DNA of 64,000 bases from Nemertoderma westbladi. Lineage: Eukaryota; Xenacoelomorpha; Nemertodermatida; Nemertodermatidae. Made by a program: the position numbers and the translations under genes. Shown in pieces: positions 22,356 through 36,650 of this stretch. The DNA is taken from positions 1 through 64,000 of the forward strand of contig JAUCBJ010002874.1 in assembly GCA_032718475.1 (NCBI GenBank). Direction: 5' to 3'. Every line of letters begins with the position of its first letter. Within the stretch, counting starts at the first letter, position 1. Under the pieces are notes generated by a model. That model did not search any database, had not been told where the DNA came from, and saw nothing but the letters and a program-made list of their open reading frames with translations.

Positions 22356-25300
22356 GTATGGAGTAGGGAAAGAACGTAGAGGCATTCATAGTAAATGAGT
22401 AGGGAGAGAACGTAGAGGCATTCACAGTAAATGTATGGAGTAGGGAAAGAACGTAGAGGCATTCATAGTAAATGTATGGAGAAGGGAAAGAACGTAGAGG
22501 CATTCATAGTAAATGTATGGAGTAGGGAAAGAACGTAGAGGCATTCATAGTAAATGTATGGAGAAGGGAAAGAACGTAGAGGCATTCATAGTAAATGTAT
22601 GAAGGAGGGAATGAAGAACGTAGAGGCATTCATAGTAAATGAGTAGGGAAAGAACGTAGAGGCATTCATAGTAAATGTATGGAGGAGGGAATGAAGAACG
22701 TAGAGGCATTCATAGTAAATGAGTAGGGAAAGAACGTAGAGGCATTCATAGTAAATGTATGGAGGAGGGAATGAAGAACGTAGAGGCATTCATAGTAAAT
22801 GTATGGAGTAGGGAAAGAACGTAGAGGCATTCATAGTAAATGTATGGAGTAGGGAAAGAACGTAGAGGCATTCATAGTAAATGTATGAAGGAGGGAATGA
22901 AGAACGTAGAGGCATTCATAGTAAATGTATGGAGGAGGGAATGAAGAACGTAGAGGCATTCATAGTAAATGAGGAGGGAAAGAACGTAGAGGCATTCATA
23001 GTAAATGTATGGAGTAGGGAAAGAACGTAGAGGCATTCATAGTAAATGTATGGAGGAGGGAAAGAAGAACGTAGAGGCATTCATAGTAAATGTATGGAGT
23101 AGGGAAAGAAGAACGTAGAGGCATTCATAGTAAATGTATGGAGTAGGGAAAGAACGTAGAGGCATTCATAGTAAATGTATGGAGGAGGGAATGAAGAACG
23201 TAGAGGCATTCATAGTAAATGTATGGAGTAGGGAAAGAACGTAGAGGCATTCATAGTAAATGTATGGAGTAGGGAAAGAACGTAGAGGCATTCATAGTAA
23301 ATGTATGGAGGAGGGAAAGAAGAACGTAGAGGCATTCATAGTAAATGTATGGAGTAGGGAAAGAACGTAGAGGCATTCATAGTAAATGTATGGAGGAGGG
23401 AATGAAGAACGTAGAGGCATTCATAGTAAATGTATGGAGTAGGGAAAGAACGTAGAGGCATTCATAGTAAATGTATGAAGGAGGGAATGAAGAACGTAGA
23501 GGCATTCATAGTAAATGAGTAGGGAAAGAACGTAGAGGCATTCATAGTAAATGTATGGAGGAGGGAAAGAACGTAGAGGCATTCATAGTAAATGTATGGA
23601 GGAGGGAAAGAACGTAGAGGCATTCATAGTAAATGTATGAAGGAGGGAATGAAGAACGTAGAGGCATTCATAGTAAATGAGTAGGGAAAGAACGTAGAGG
23701 CATTCATAGTAAATGTATGGAGGAGGGAAAGAACGTAGAGGCATTCATAGTAAATGTATGGAGTAGGGAAAGAACGTAGAGGCATTCATAGTAAATGTAT
23801 GGAGGAGGGAATGAAGAACGTAGAGGCATTCATAGTAAATGTATGGAGTAGGGAAAGAACGTAGAGGCATTCATAGTAAATGTATGAAGGAGGGAATGAA
23901 GAACGTAGAGGCATTCATAGTAAATGTATGAAGTAGGGAAAGAACGTAGAGGCATTCATAGTAAATGTATGGAGGAGGGAATGAAGAACGTAGAGGCATT
24001 CATAGTAAATGTATGAAGTAGGGAAAGAACGTAGAGGCATTCATAGTAAATGTATGAAGGAGGGAATGAAGAACGTAGAGGCATTCATAGTAAATGAGTA
24101 GGGAAAGATCGTAGAGGCATTCATAGTAAATGTATGGAGTAGGGAAAGAAGAACGTAGAGGCATTCATAGTAAATGTATGGAGTAGGGAAAGAACGTAGA
24201 GGCATTCATAGTAAATGTATGGAGTAGGGAAAGAACGTAGAGGCATTCATAGTAAATGTATGGAGGAGGGAATGAAGAACGTAGAGGCATTCATAGTAAA
24301 TGTATGGAGTAGGGAAAGAACGTAGAGGCATTCATAGTAAATGTATGAAGGAGGGAATGAAGAACGTAGAGGCATTCATAGTAAATGTATGAAGTAGGGA
24401 AAGAACGTAGAGGCATTCATAGTAAATGTATGGAGTAGGGAAAGAACGTAGAGGCATTCATAGTAAATGTATGGAGGAGGGAATGAAGAACGTAGAGGCA
24501 TTCATAGTAAATGTATGGAGGAGGGAAAGAACGTAGAGGCATTCATAGTAAATGTATGGAGTAGGGAAAGAACGTAGAGGCATTCATAGTAAATGTATGG
24601 AGTAGGGAATGAAGAACGTAGAGGCATTCATAGTAAATGTATGGAGTAGGGAGAGAACGTAGAGGCATTCATAGTAAATGTATGGAGTAGGGAATGAAGA
24701 ACGTAGAGGCATTCATAGTAAATGTATGGAGTAGGGAAAGAACGTAGAGGCATTCATAGTAAATGAGTAGGGAGAGAACGTAGAGGCATTCATAGTAAAT
24801 GTATGGAGTAGGGAAAGAACGTAGAGGCATTCATAGTAAATGTATGGAGAAGGGAAAGAACGTAGAGGCATTCATAGTAAATGTATGGAGTAGGGAAAGA
24901 ACGTAGAGGCATTCATAGTAAATGTATGGAGAAGGGAAAGAACGTAGAGGCATTCATAGTAAATGTATGAAGGAGGGAATGAAGAACGTAGAGGCATTCA
25001 TAGTAAATGAGTAGGGAAAGAACGTAGAGGCATTCATAGTAAATGTATGGAGGAGGGAATGAAGAACGTAGAGGCATTCATAGTAAATGAGTAGGGAAAG
25101 AACGTAGAGGCATTCATAGTAAATGTATGGAGGAGGGAATGAAGAACGTAGAGGCATTCATAGTAAATGTATGGAGTAGGGAAAGAACGTAGAGGCATTC
25201 ATAGTAAATGTATGAAGGAGGGAATGAAGAACGTAGAGGCATTCATAGTAAATGTATGGAGGAGGGAATGAAGAACGTAGAGGCATTCATAGTAAATGTA

Positions 25301-26930
25301 TGGAGTAGGGAAAGAACGTAGAGGCATTCATAGTAAATGTATGGAGGAGGGAAAGAAGAACGTAGAGGCATTCATAGTAAATGTATGGAGTAGGGAAAGA
25401 ACGTAGAGGCATTCATAGTAAATGTATGAAGGAGGGAATGAAGAACGTAGAGGCATTCATAGTAAATGTATGGAGGAGGGAATGAAGAACGTAGAGGCAT
25501 TCATAGTAAATGTATGGAGTAGGGAAAGAACGTAGAGGCATTCATAGTAAATGTATGGAGGAGGGAAAGAAGAACGTAGAGGCATTCATAGTAAATGTAT
25601 GGAGTAGGGAAAGAACGTAGAGGCATTCATAGTAAATGTATGGAGGAGGGAATGAAGAACGTAGAGGCATTCATAGTAAATGTATGGAGTAGGGAAAGAA
25701 CGTAGAGGCATTCATAGTAAATGTATGAAGGAGGGAATGAAGAACGTAGAGGCATTCATAGTAAATGAGTAGGGAAAGAACGTAGAGGCATTCATAGTAA
25801 ATGTATGGAGGAGGGAAAGAACGTAGAGGCATTCATAGTAAATGTATGGAGGAGGGAAAGAACGTAGAGGCATTCATAGTAAATGTATGGAGGAGGGAAA
25901 GAACGTAGAGGCATTCATAGTAAATGTATGAAGGAGGGAATGAAGAACGTAGAGGCATTCATAGTAAATGAGTAGGGAAAGAACGTAGAGGCATTCATAG
26001 TAAATGTATGGAGGAGGGAAAGAACGTAGAGGCATTCATAGTAAATGTATGGAGTAGGGAGAGAACGTAGAGGCATTCATAGTAAATGTATGGAGTAGGG
26101 AGAGAACGTAGAGGCATTCATAGTAAATGTATGGAGGAGGGAATGAAGAACGTAGAGGCATTCATAGTAAATGTATGGAGTAGGGAAAGAACGTAGAGGC
26201 ATTCATAGTAAATGTATGAAGGAGGGAATGAAGAACGTAGAGGCATTCATAGTAAATGTATGAAGTAGGGAAAGAACGTAGAGGCATTCATAGTAAATGT
26301 ATGAAGGAGGGAATGAAGAACGTAGAGGCATTCATAGTAAATGAGTAGGGAAAGATCGTAGAGGCATTCATAGTAAATGTATGGAGTAGGGAAAGAAGAA
26401 CGTAGAGGCATTCATAGTAAATGTATGAAGTAGGGAAAGAACGTAGAGGCATTCATAGTAAATGTATGGAGGAGGGAATGAAGAACGTAGAGGCATTCAT
26501 AGTAAATGTATGGAGTAGGGAAAGAACGTAGAGGCATTCATAGTAAATGTATGAAGGAGGGAATGAAGAACGTAGAGGCATTCATAGTAAATGTATGAAG
26601 TAGGGAAAGAACGTAGAGGCATTCATAGTAAATGTATGGAGTAGGGAAAGAACGTAGAGGCATTCATAGTAAATGTATGGAGGAGGGAATGAAGAACGTA
26701 GAGGCATTCATAGTAAATGTATGGAGGAGGGAAAGAACGTAGAGGCATTCATAGTAAATGTATGGAGTAGGGAAAGAACGTAGAGGCATTCATAGTAAAT
26801 GTATGGAGTAGGGAATGAAGAACGTAGAGGCATTCATAGTAAATGTATGGAGTAGGGAGAGAACGTAGAGGCATTCATAGTAAATGTATGGAGTAGGGAA
26901 TGAAGAACGTAGAGGCATTCATAGTAAATG
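22356..26930 (+). repeat. Tandem segmental duplication, offset 2368 bp
   Basis: The order of monomer types from about 22356 to 24723 recurs from about 24724 to 26930. Anchors at an exact 2368-bp offset include the GGAGAAGGG monomers (22479 and 24847) and the identical alternation of 44-bp and 36-bp monomers from 22586 and 24954. Later, the second copy has lost or gained single monomers, so it is about 160 bp shorter. Copy one has a private CACAGTAAAT near 22424. Confidence 0.88.
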
Positions 26931-29900
26931 TATGGAGGAGGGAATGAAGAACGTAGAGGCATTCATAGTAAATGTATGGAGGAGGGAATGAAGAACGTAG
27001 AGGCATTCATAGTAAATGTATGGAGTAGGGAAAGAACGTAGAGGCATTCATAGTAAATGTATGGAGGAGGGAAAGAACGTAGAGGCATTCATAGTAAATG
27101 TATGGAGTAGGGAATGAAGAACGTAGAGGCATTCATAGTAAATGTATGGAGGAGGGAATGAAGAACGTAGAGGCATTCATAGTAAATGTATGGAGTAGGG
27201 AAAGAACGTAGAGGCATTCATAGTAAATGTATGGAGTAGGGAATGAACGTAGAGGCATTCATAGTAAATGTATGGAGTAGGGAAAGAACGTAGAGGCATT
27301 CATAGTAAATGTATGGAGGAGGGAATGAAGAACGTAGAGGCATTCATAGTAAATGTATGGAGTAGGGAAAGAACGTAGAGGCATTCATAGTAAATGTATG
27401 GAGTAGGGAAAGAACGTAGAGGCATTCATAGTAAATGTATGGAGGAGGGAATGAAGAACGTAGAGGCATTCATAGTAAATGTATGGAGGAGGGAATGAAG
27501 AACGTAGAGGCATTCATAGTAAATGTATGGAGTAGGGAAAGAACGTAGAGGCATTCATAGTAAATGTATGGAGGAGGGAATGAAGAACGTAGAGGCATTC
27601 ATAGTAAATGTATGGAGTAGAGAAAGAACGTAGAGGCATTCATAGTAAATGTATGAAGGAGGGAATGAAGAACGTAGAGGCATTCATAGTAAATGTATGG
27701 AGTAGGGAAAGAACGTAGAGGCATTCATAGTAAATGTATGGAGGAGGGAATGAAGAACGTAGAGGCATTCATAGTAAATGTATGGAGTAGAGAAAGAACG
27801 TAGAGGCATTCATAGTAAATGTATGGAGGAGGGAATGAAGAACGTAGAGGCATTCATAGTAAATGTATGAAGGAGGGAATGAAGAACGTAGAGGCATTCA
27901 TAGTAAATGTATGGAGTAGGGAAAGAACGTAGAGGCATTCATAGTAAATGTATGGAGGAGGGAATGAAGAACGTAGAGGCATTCATAGTAAATGTATGGA
28001 GTAGGGAAAGAACGTAGAGGCATTCATAGTAAATGTATGGAGGAGGGAATGAAGAACGTAGAGGCATTCATAGTAAATGTATGGAGGAGGGAATGAAGAA
28101 CGTAGAGGCATTCATAGTAAATGTATGGAGGAGGGAATGAAGAACGTAGAGGCATTCATAGTAAATGTATGGAGGAGGGAATGAAGAACGTAGAGGCATT
28201 CATAGTAAATGTATGGAGTAGGGAAAGAACGTAGAGGCATTCATAGTAAATGTATGAAGGAGGGAATGAAGAACGTAGAGGCATTCATAGTAAATGTATG
28301 AAGTAGGGAAAGAACGTAGAGGCATTCATAGTAAATGTATGGAGTAGGGAAAGAACGTAGAGGCATTCATAGTAAATGTATGGAGGAGGGAGAGAACGTA
28401 GAGGCATTCATAGTAAATGTATGGAGTAGGGAAAGATCGTAGAGGCATTCATAGTAAATGTATGAAGGAGGGAATGAAGAACGTAGAGGCATTCATAGTA
28501 AATGTATGAAGTAGGGAAAGAACGTAGAGGCATTCATAGTAAATGTATGAAGTAGGGAAAGAACGTAGAGGCATTCATAGTAAATGTATGAAGGAGGGAA
28601 TGAAGAACGTAGAGGCATTCATAGTAAATGTATGAAGTAGGGAAAGAACGTAGAGGCATTCATAGTAAATGTATGAAGTAGGGAAAGAACGTAGAGGCAT
28701 TCATAGTAAATGTATGAAGTAGGGAAAGAACGTAGAGGCATTCATAGTAAATGTATGAAGTAGGGAAAGAACGTAGAGGCATTCATAGTAAATGTATGGA
28801 GTAGGGAAAGAACGTAGAGGCATTCATAGTAAATGTATGAAGGAGGGAATGAAGAACGTAGAGGCATTCATAGTAAATGTATGAAGTAGGGAAAGAACGT
28901 AGAGGCATTCATAGTAAATGTATGAAGTAGGGAAAGAACGTAGAGGCATTCATAGTAAATGTATGAAGGAGGGAATGAAGAACGTAGAGGCATTCATAGT
29001 AAATGTATGAAGTAGGGAAAGAACGTAGAGGCATTCATAGTAAATGTATGAAGTAGGGAAAGAACGTAGAGGCATTCATAGTAAATGTATGAAGTAGGGA
29101 AAGAACGTAGAGGCATTCATAGTAAATGTATGAAGTAGGGAAAGAACGTAGAGGCATTCATAGTAAATGTATGGAGTAGGGAAAGAACGTAGAGGCATTC
29201 ATAGTAAATGTATGAAGGAGGGAATGAAGAACGTAGAGGCATTCATAGTAAATGTATGAAGTAGGGAAAGAACGTAGAGGCATTCATAGTAAATGTATGA
29301 AGTAGGGAAAGAACGTAGAGGCATTCATAGTAAATGTATGGAGTAGGGAAAGATCGTAGAGGCATTCATAGTAAATGTATGGAGTAGGGAAAGATCGTAG
29401 AGGCATTCATAGTAAATGTATGAAGGAGGGAATGAAGAACGTAGAGGCATTCATAGTAAATGTATGGAGTAGGGAAAGAACGTAGAGGCATTCATAGTAA
29501 ATGTATGAAGGAGGGAATGAAGAACGTAGAGGCATTCATAGTAAATGTATGAAGGAGGGAATGAAGAACGTAGAGGCATTCATAGTAAATGTATGAAGTA
29601 GGGAAAGAACGTAGAGGCATTCATAGTAAATGTATGGAGTAGGGAAAGAACGTAGAGGCATTCATAGTAAATGTATGGAGGAGGGAATGAAGAACGTAGA
29701 GGCATTCATAGTAAATGTATGGAGGAGGGAAAGAACGTAGAGGCATTCATAGTAAATGTATGGAGTAGGGAAAGAACGTAGAGGCATTCATAGTAAATGT
29801 ATGGAGGAGGGAATGAAGAACGTAGAGGCATTCATAGTAAATGTATGGAGGAGGGAATGAAGAACGTAGAGGCACTCATAGTAAATGTATGGAGTAGGGA

Positions 29901-30350
29901 AAGAACGTAGAGGCATTCATAGTAAATGTATGGAGGAGGGAAAGAACGTAGAGGCATTCATAGTAAATGTATGGAGTAGGGAATGAAGAACGTAGAGGCA
30001 TTCATAGTAAATGTATGGAGGAGGGAATGAAGAACGTAGAGGCATTCATAGTAAATGTATGGAGTAGGGAAAGAACGTAGAGGCATTCATAGTAAATGTA
30101 TGGAGTAGGGAATGAACGTAGAGGCATTCATAGTAAATGTATGGAGTAGGGAAAGAACGTAGAGGCATTCATAGTAAATGTATGGAGGAGGGAATGAAGA
30201 ACGTAGAGGCATTCATAGTAAATGTATGGAGTAGGGAAAGAACGTAGAGGCATTCATAGTAAATGTATGGAGTAGGGAAAGAACGTAGAGGCATTCATAG
30301 TAAATGTATGGAGGAGGGAATGAAGAACGTAGAGGCATTCATAGTAAATG
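26590..30350 (+). repeat. Pair of related blocks separated by a GTATGAAGTAGGG-rich expansion
   Basis: The monomer order at about 26593-27480 recurs at about 29591-30350, including a rare 41-bp GGGAATGAACG monomer at 27229 and 30098. The offset changes from 2998 to 2869 bp through loss of three monomers (129 bp). Between the blocks, at about 28285-29630, monomers beginning GTATGAAGTAGGG are abundant; this form is scarce elsewhere. Some GGAGTAGAG monomers (27615, 27790) also fall between them. Confidence 0.75.
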
Positions 30351-32365
30351 TATGGAGTAGGGAAAGAACGTAGAGGCATTCATAGTAAATGTATGGAGTA
30401 GGGAAAGAACGTAGAGGCATTCATAGTAAATGTATGGAGTAGGGAAAGAACGTAGAGGCATTCATAGTAAATGTATGGAGTAGGGAAAGAACGTAGAGGC
30501 ATTCATAGTAAATGTATGGAGGAGGGAAAGAACGTAGAGGAATTCATAGTAAATGTATGGAGGAGGGAATGAAGAACGTAGAGGCATTCATAGTAAATGT
30601 ATGGAGGAGGGAAAGAACGTAGAGGCATTCATAGTAAATGTATGGAGTAGGGAATGAAGAACGTAGAGGCATTCATAGTAAATGTATGGAGTAGGGAAAG
30701 AACGTAGAGGCATTCATAGTAAATGTATGGAGTAGGGAAAGAACGTAGAGGCATTCATAGTAAATGTATGGAGTAGGGAAAGAACGTAGAGGCATTCATA
30801 GTAAATGTATGGAGGAGGGAATGAAGAACGTAGAGGCATTCATAGTAAATGTATGGAGTAGGGAAAGAACGTAGAGGCATTCATAGTAAATGTATGGAGG
30901 AGGGAATGAAGAACGTAGAGGCATTCATAGTAAATGTATGGAGTAGGGAAAGAACGTAGAGGCATTCATAGTAAATGTATGGAGTAGGGAAAGAACGTAG
31001 AGGCATTCATAGTAAATGTATGGAGTAGGGAAAGAACGTAGAGGCATTCATAGTAAATGTATGGAGGAGGGAATGAAGAACGTAGAGGCATTCATAGTAA
31101 ATGTATGGAGTAGGGAAAGAACGTAGAGGCATTCATAGTAAATGTATGGAGGAGGGAATGAAGAACGTAGAGGCATTCATAGTAAATGTATGGAGGAGGG
31201 AATGAAGAACGTAGAGGCATTCATAGTAAATGTATGGAGGAGGGAATGAAGAACGTAGAGGCATTCATAGTAAATGTATGGAGGAGGGAAAGAACGTAGA
31301 GGCATTCATAGTAAATGTATGGAGTAGGGAATGAAGAACGTAGAGGCATTCATAGTAAATGTATGGAGGAGGGAATGAAGAACGTAGAGGCATTCATAGT
31401 AAATGTATGGAGTAGGGAAAGAACGTAGAGGCATTCATAGTAAATGTATGGAGTAGGGAAAGAACGTAGAGGCATTCATAGTAAATGTATGGAGTAGGGA
31501 AATAACGTAGAGGCATTCATAGTAAATGTATGGAGGAGGGAATGAAGAACGTAGAGGCATTCATAGTAAATGTATGGAGGAGGGAAAGAACGTAGAGGCA
31601 TTCATAGTAAATGTATGGAGGAGGGAATGAAGAACGTAGAGGCATTCATAGTAAATGTATGGAGGAGGGAATGAAGAACGTAGAGGCATTCATAGTAAAT
31701 GTATGGAGTAGGGAAAGAACGTAGAGGCATTCATAGTAAATGTATGGAGGAGGGAATGAAGAACGTAGAGGCATTCATAGTAAATGTATGGGGTAGGGAA
31801 AGAACGTAGAGGCATTCATAGTAAATGTATGGAGTAGGGAGAGAACGTAGAGGCATTCATAGTAAATGTATGGAGTAGGGAAAGAACGTAGAGGCATTCA
31901 TAGTAAATGTATGGAGTAGGGAAAGAAGAACGTAGAGGCATTCATAGTAAATGTATGGAGTAGGGAAAGAACGTAGAGGCATTCATAGTAAATGTATGGA
32001 GTAGGGAAAGAACGTAGAGGCATTCATAGTAAATGTATGGAGTAGGGAAAGAACGTAGAGGCATTCATAGTAAATGTATGGAGGAGGGAATGAAGAACGT
32101 AGAGGCATTCATAGTAAATGTATGGAGTAGGGAAAGAACGTAGAGGCATTCATAGTAAATGTATGGAGTAGGGAAAGAACGTAGAGGCATTCATAGTAAA
32201 TGTATGGAGTAGGGAAAGAACGTAGAGGCATTCATAGTAAATGTATGGAGTAGGGAAAGAACGTAGAGGCATTCATAGTAAATGTATGGAGTAGGGAAAG
32301 AACGTAGAGGCATTCATAGTAAATGTATGGAGTAGGGAAAGAACGTAGAGGCATTCATAGTAAAT

Positions 32366-35300
32366 GTATGGAGTAGGGAAAGAACGTAGAGGCATTCATA
32401 GTAAATGTATGGAGTAGGGAAAGAACGTAGAGGCATTCATAGTAAATGTATGGAGGAGGGAATGAAGAACGTAGAGGCATTCATAGTAAATGTATGGAGT
32501 AGGGAGAGAACGTAGAGGCATTCATAGTAAATGTATGGAGGAGGGAAAGAACGTAGAGGCATTCATAGTAAATGTATGGAGGAGGGAATGAAGAACGTAG
32601 AGGCATTCATAGTAAATGTATGGAGGAGGGAATGAAGAACGTAGAGGCATTCATAGTAAATGTATGGAGTAGGGAAAGAACGTAGAGGCATTCATAGTAA
32701 ATGTATGGAGTAGGGAAAGAACGTAGAGGCATTCATAGTAAATGTATGGAGGAGGGAATGAAGAACGTAGAGGCATTCATAGTAAATGTATGGAGGAGGG
32801 AATGAAGAACGTAGAGGCATTCATAGTAAATGTATGGAGTAGGGAAAGAACGTAGAGGCATTCATAGTAAATGTATGAAGGAGGGAATGAAGAACGTAGA
32901 GGCATTCATAGTAAATGAGTAGGGAAAGAACGTAGAGGCATTCATAGTAAATGTATGGAGGAGGGAATGAAGAACGTAGAGGCATTCATAGTAAATGTAT
33001 GGAGTAGGGAAAGAACGTAGAGGCATTCATAGTAAATGTATGGAGTAGGGAATGAAGAACGTAGAGGCATTCATAGTAAATGTATGGAGTAGGGAAAGAA
33101 CGTAGAGGCATTCATAGTAAATGTATGGAGGAGGGAAAGAACGTAGAGGCATTCATAGTAAATGTATGAAGGAGGGAATGAAGAACGTAGAGGCATTCAT
33201 AGTAAATGTATGGAGTAGGGAAAGAACGTAGAGGCATTCATAGTAAATGTATGGAGTAGGGAAAGAACGTAGAGGCATTCATAGTAAATGTATGGAGGAG
33301 GGAAAGAACGTAGAGGCATTCATAGTAAATGTATGAAGGAGGGAATGAAGAACGTAGAGGCATTCATAGTAAATGTATGGAGGAGGGAATGAAGAACGTA
33401 GAGGCATTCATAGTAAATGTATGGAGGAGGGAAAGAACGTAGAGGCATTCATAGTAAATGTATGGAGTAGGGAAAGAACGTAGAGGCATTCATAGTAAAT
33501 GTATGGAGTAGGGAGAGAACGTAGAGGCATTCATAGTAAATGTATGGAGTAGGGAGAGAACGTAGAGGCATTCATAGTAAATGTATGGAGTAGGGAGAGA
33601 ACGTAGAGGCATTCATAGTAAATGTATGGAGTAGGGAAAGAACGTAGAGGCATTCATAGTAAATGTATGGAGTAGGGAAAGAACGTAGAGGCATTCATAG
33701 TAAATGTATGGAGTAGGGAAAGAACGTAGAGGCATTCATAGTAAATGTATGGAGTAGGGAAAGAACGTAGAGGCATTCATAGTAAATGTATGGAGTAGGG
33801 AAAGAACGTAGAGGCATTCATAGTAAATGTATGGAGTAGGGAAAGAACGTAGAGGCATTCATAGTAAATGTATGGAGTAGGGAAAGAACGTAGAGGCATT
33901 CATAGTAAATGTATGGAGGAGGGAATGAACGTAGAGGCATTCATAGTAAATGTATGGAGGAGGGAAAGAACGTAGAGGCATTCATAGTAAATGTATGGAG
34001 TAGGGAGAGAACGTAGAGGCATTCATAGTAAATGTATGGAGGAGGGAAAGAACGTAGAGGCATTCATAGTAAATGTATGGAGTAGGGAGAGAACGTAGAG
34101 GCATTCATAGTAAATGTATGAAGTAGGGAAAGAACGTAGAGGCATTCATAGTAAATGTATGGAGGAGGGAATGAAGAACGTAGAGGCATTCATAGTAAAT
34201 GTATGGAGGAGGGAATGAAGAACGTAGAGGCATTCATAGTAAATGTATGGAGTAGGGAAAGAACGTAGAGGCATTCATAGTAAATGTATGGAGTAGGGAA
34301 AGAACGTAGAGGCATTCATAGTAAATGTATGGAGGAGGGAATGAAGAACGTAGAGGCATTCATAGTAAATGTATGGAGTAGGGAGAGAACGTAGAGGCAT
34401 TCATAGTAAATGTATGGAGGAGGGAAAGAACGTAGAGGCATTCATAGTAAATGTATGGAGGAGGGAATGAAGAACGTAGAGGCATTCATAGTAAATGTAT
34501 GGAGGAGGGAATGAAGAACGTAGAGGCATTCATAGTAAATGTATGGAGTAGGGAAAGAACGTAGAGGCATTCATAGTAAATGTATGGAGTAGGGAAAGAA
34601 CGTAGAGGCATTCATAGTAAATGTATGGAGGAGGGAATGAAGAACGTAGAGGCATTCATAGTAAATGTATGGAGGAGGGAATGAAGAACGTAGAGGCATT
34701 CATAGTAAATGTATGGAGTAGGGAAAGAACGTAGAGGCATTCATAGTAAATGTATGAAGGAGGGAATGAAGAACGTAGAGGCATTCATAGTAAATGAGTA
34801 GGGAAAGAACGTAGAGGCATTCATAGTAAATGTATGGAGGAGGGAATGAAGAACGTAGAGGCATTCATAGTAAATGTATGGAGTAGGGAAAGAACGTAGA
34901 GGCATTCATAGTAAATGTATGGAGTAGGGAATGAAGAACGTAGAGGCATTCATAGTAAATGTATGGAGTAGGGAAAGAACGTAGAGGCATTCATAGTAAA
35001 TGTATGGAGGAGGGAAAGAACGTAGAGGCATTCATAGTAAATGTATGAAGGAGGGAATGAAGAACGTAGAGGCATTCATAGTAAATGTATGGAGTAGGGA
35101 AAGAACGTAGAGGCATTCATAGTAAATGTATGGAGTAGGGACGGAGCGTAGAGGCATTCATAGTAAATGTATGGAGGAGGGAAAGAACGTAGAGGCATTC
35201 ATAGTAAATGTATGAAGGAGGGAATGAAGAACGTAGAGGCATTCATAGTAAATGTATGGAGGAGGGAATGAAGAACGTAGAGGCATTCATAGTAAATGTA

Positions 35301-36650
35301 TGGAGGAGGGAGAGAACGTAGAGGCATTCATAGTAAATGTATGGAGTAGGGAAAGAACGTAGAGGCATTCATAGTAAATGTATGGAGGAGGGAAAGAACG
35401 TAGAGGCATTCATAGTAAATGTATGGAGGAGGGAGAGAACGTAGAGGCATTCATAGTAAATGTATGGAGTAGGGAAAGAACGTAGAGGCATTCATAGTAA
35501 ATGTATGGAGGAGGGAAAGAACGTAGAGGCATTCATAGTAAATGTATGGAGTAGGGAAAGAACGTAGAGGCATTCATAGTAAATGTATGGAGGAGGGAAA
35601 GAACGTAGAGGCATTCATAGTAAATGTATGAAGGAGGGAATGAAGAACGTAGAGGCATTCATAGTAAATGTATGGAGGAGGGAATGAAGAACTTAGAGGC
35701 ATTCATAGTAAATGTATGGAGGAGGGAAAGAACGTAGAGGCATTCATAGTAAATGTATGAAGGAGGGAATGAAGAACGTAGAGGCATTCATAGTAAATGT
35801 ATGGAGGAGGGAGAGAACGTAGAGGCATTCATAGTAAATGTATGGAGTAGGGAAAGAACGTAGAGGCATTCATAGTAAATGTATGGAGGAGGGAAAGAAC
35901 GTAGAGGCATTCATAGTAAATGTATGAAGGAGGGAATGAAGAACGTAGAGGCATTCATAGTAAATGTATGGAGGAGGGAATGAAGAACGTAGAGGCATTC
36001 ATAGTAAATGTATGGAGGAGGGAAAGAACGTAGAGGCATTCATAGTAAATGTATGGAGTAGGGAAAGAACGTAGAGGCATTCATAGTAAATGTATGGAGT
36101 AGGGAGAGAACGTAGAGGCATTCATAGTAAATGTATGGAGTAGGGAGAGAACGTAGAGGCATTCATAGTAAATGTATGGAGTAGGGAGAGAACGTAGAGG
36201 CATTCATAGTAAATGTATGGAGTAGGGAAAGAACGTAGAGGCATTCATAGTAAATGTATGGAGTAGGGAAAGAACGTAGAGGCATTCATAGTAAATGTAT
36301 GGAGTAGGGAAAGAACGTAGAGGCATTCATAGTAAATGTATGGAGTAGGGAAAGAACGTAGAGGCATTCATAGTAAATGTATGGAGTAGGGAAAGAACGT
36401 AGAGGCATTCATAGTAAATGTATGGAGTAGGGAAAGATCGTAGAGGCATTCATAGTAAATGTATGGAGTAGGGAAAGAACGTAGAGGCATTCATAGTAAA
36501 TGTATGGAGGAGGGAATGAACGTAGAGGCATTCATAGTAAATGTATGGAGGAGGGAAAGAACGTAGAGGCATTCATAGTAAATGTATGGAGGAGGGAAAG
36601 AACGTAGAGGCATTCATAGTAAATGTATGGAGTAGGGAGAGAACGTAGAG
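32366..36650 (+). repeat. Tandem segmental duplication, offset 1879 bp, with a 712-bp insertion of monomers in copy two
   Basis: The monomer order from 32366 recurs from 34245. Anchors include the GGAGGAGGGAATG monomer at 32448 and 34327 and the GAAGG monomer at 32873 and 34752. Downstream, a block of three GGAGTAGGGAGAG monomers starts at 33501 in copy one but at 36092 in copy two, an offset of 2591, so copy two has gained 712 bp. The gained part contains an otherwise distant variant, AACTTAGAGG at 35690. Copy two also has a private GGGACGGAGCG near 35140. Confidence 0.88.
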
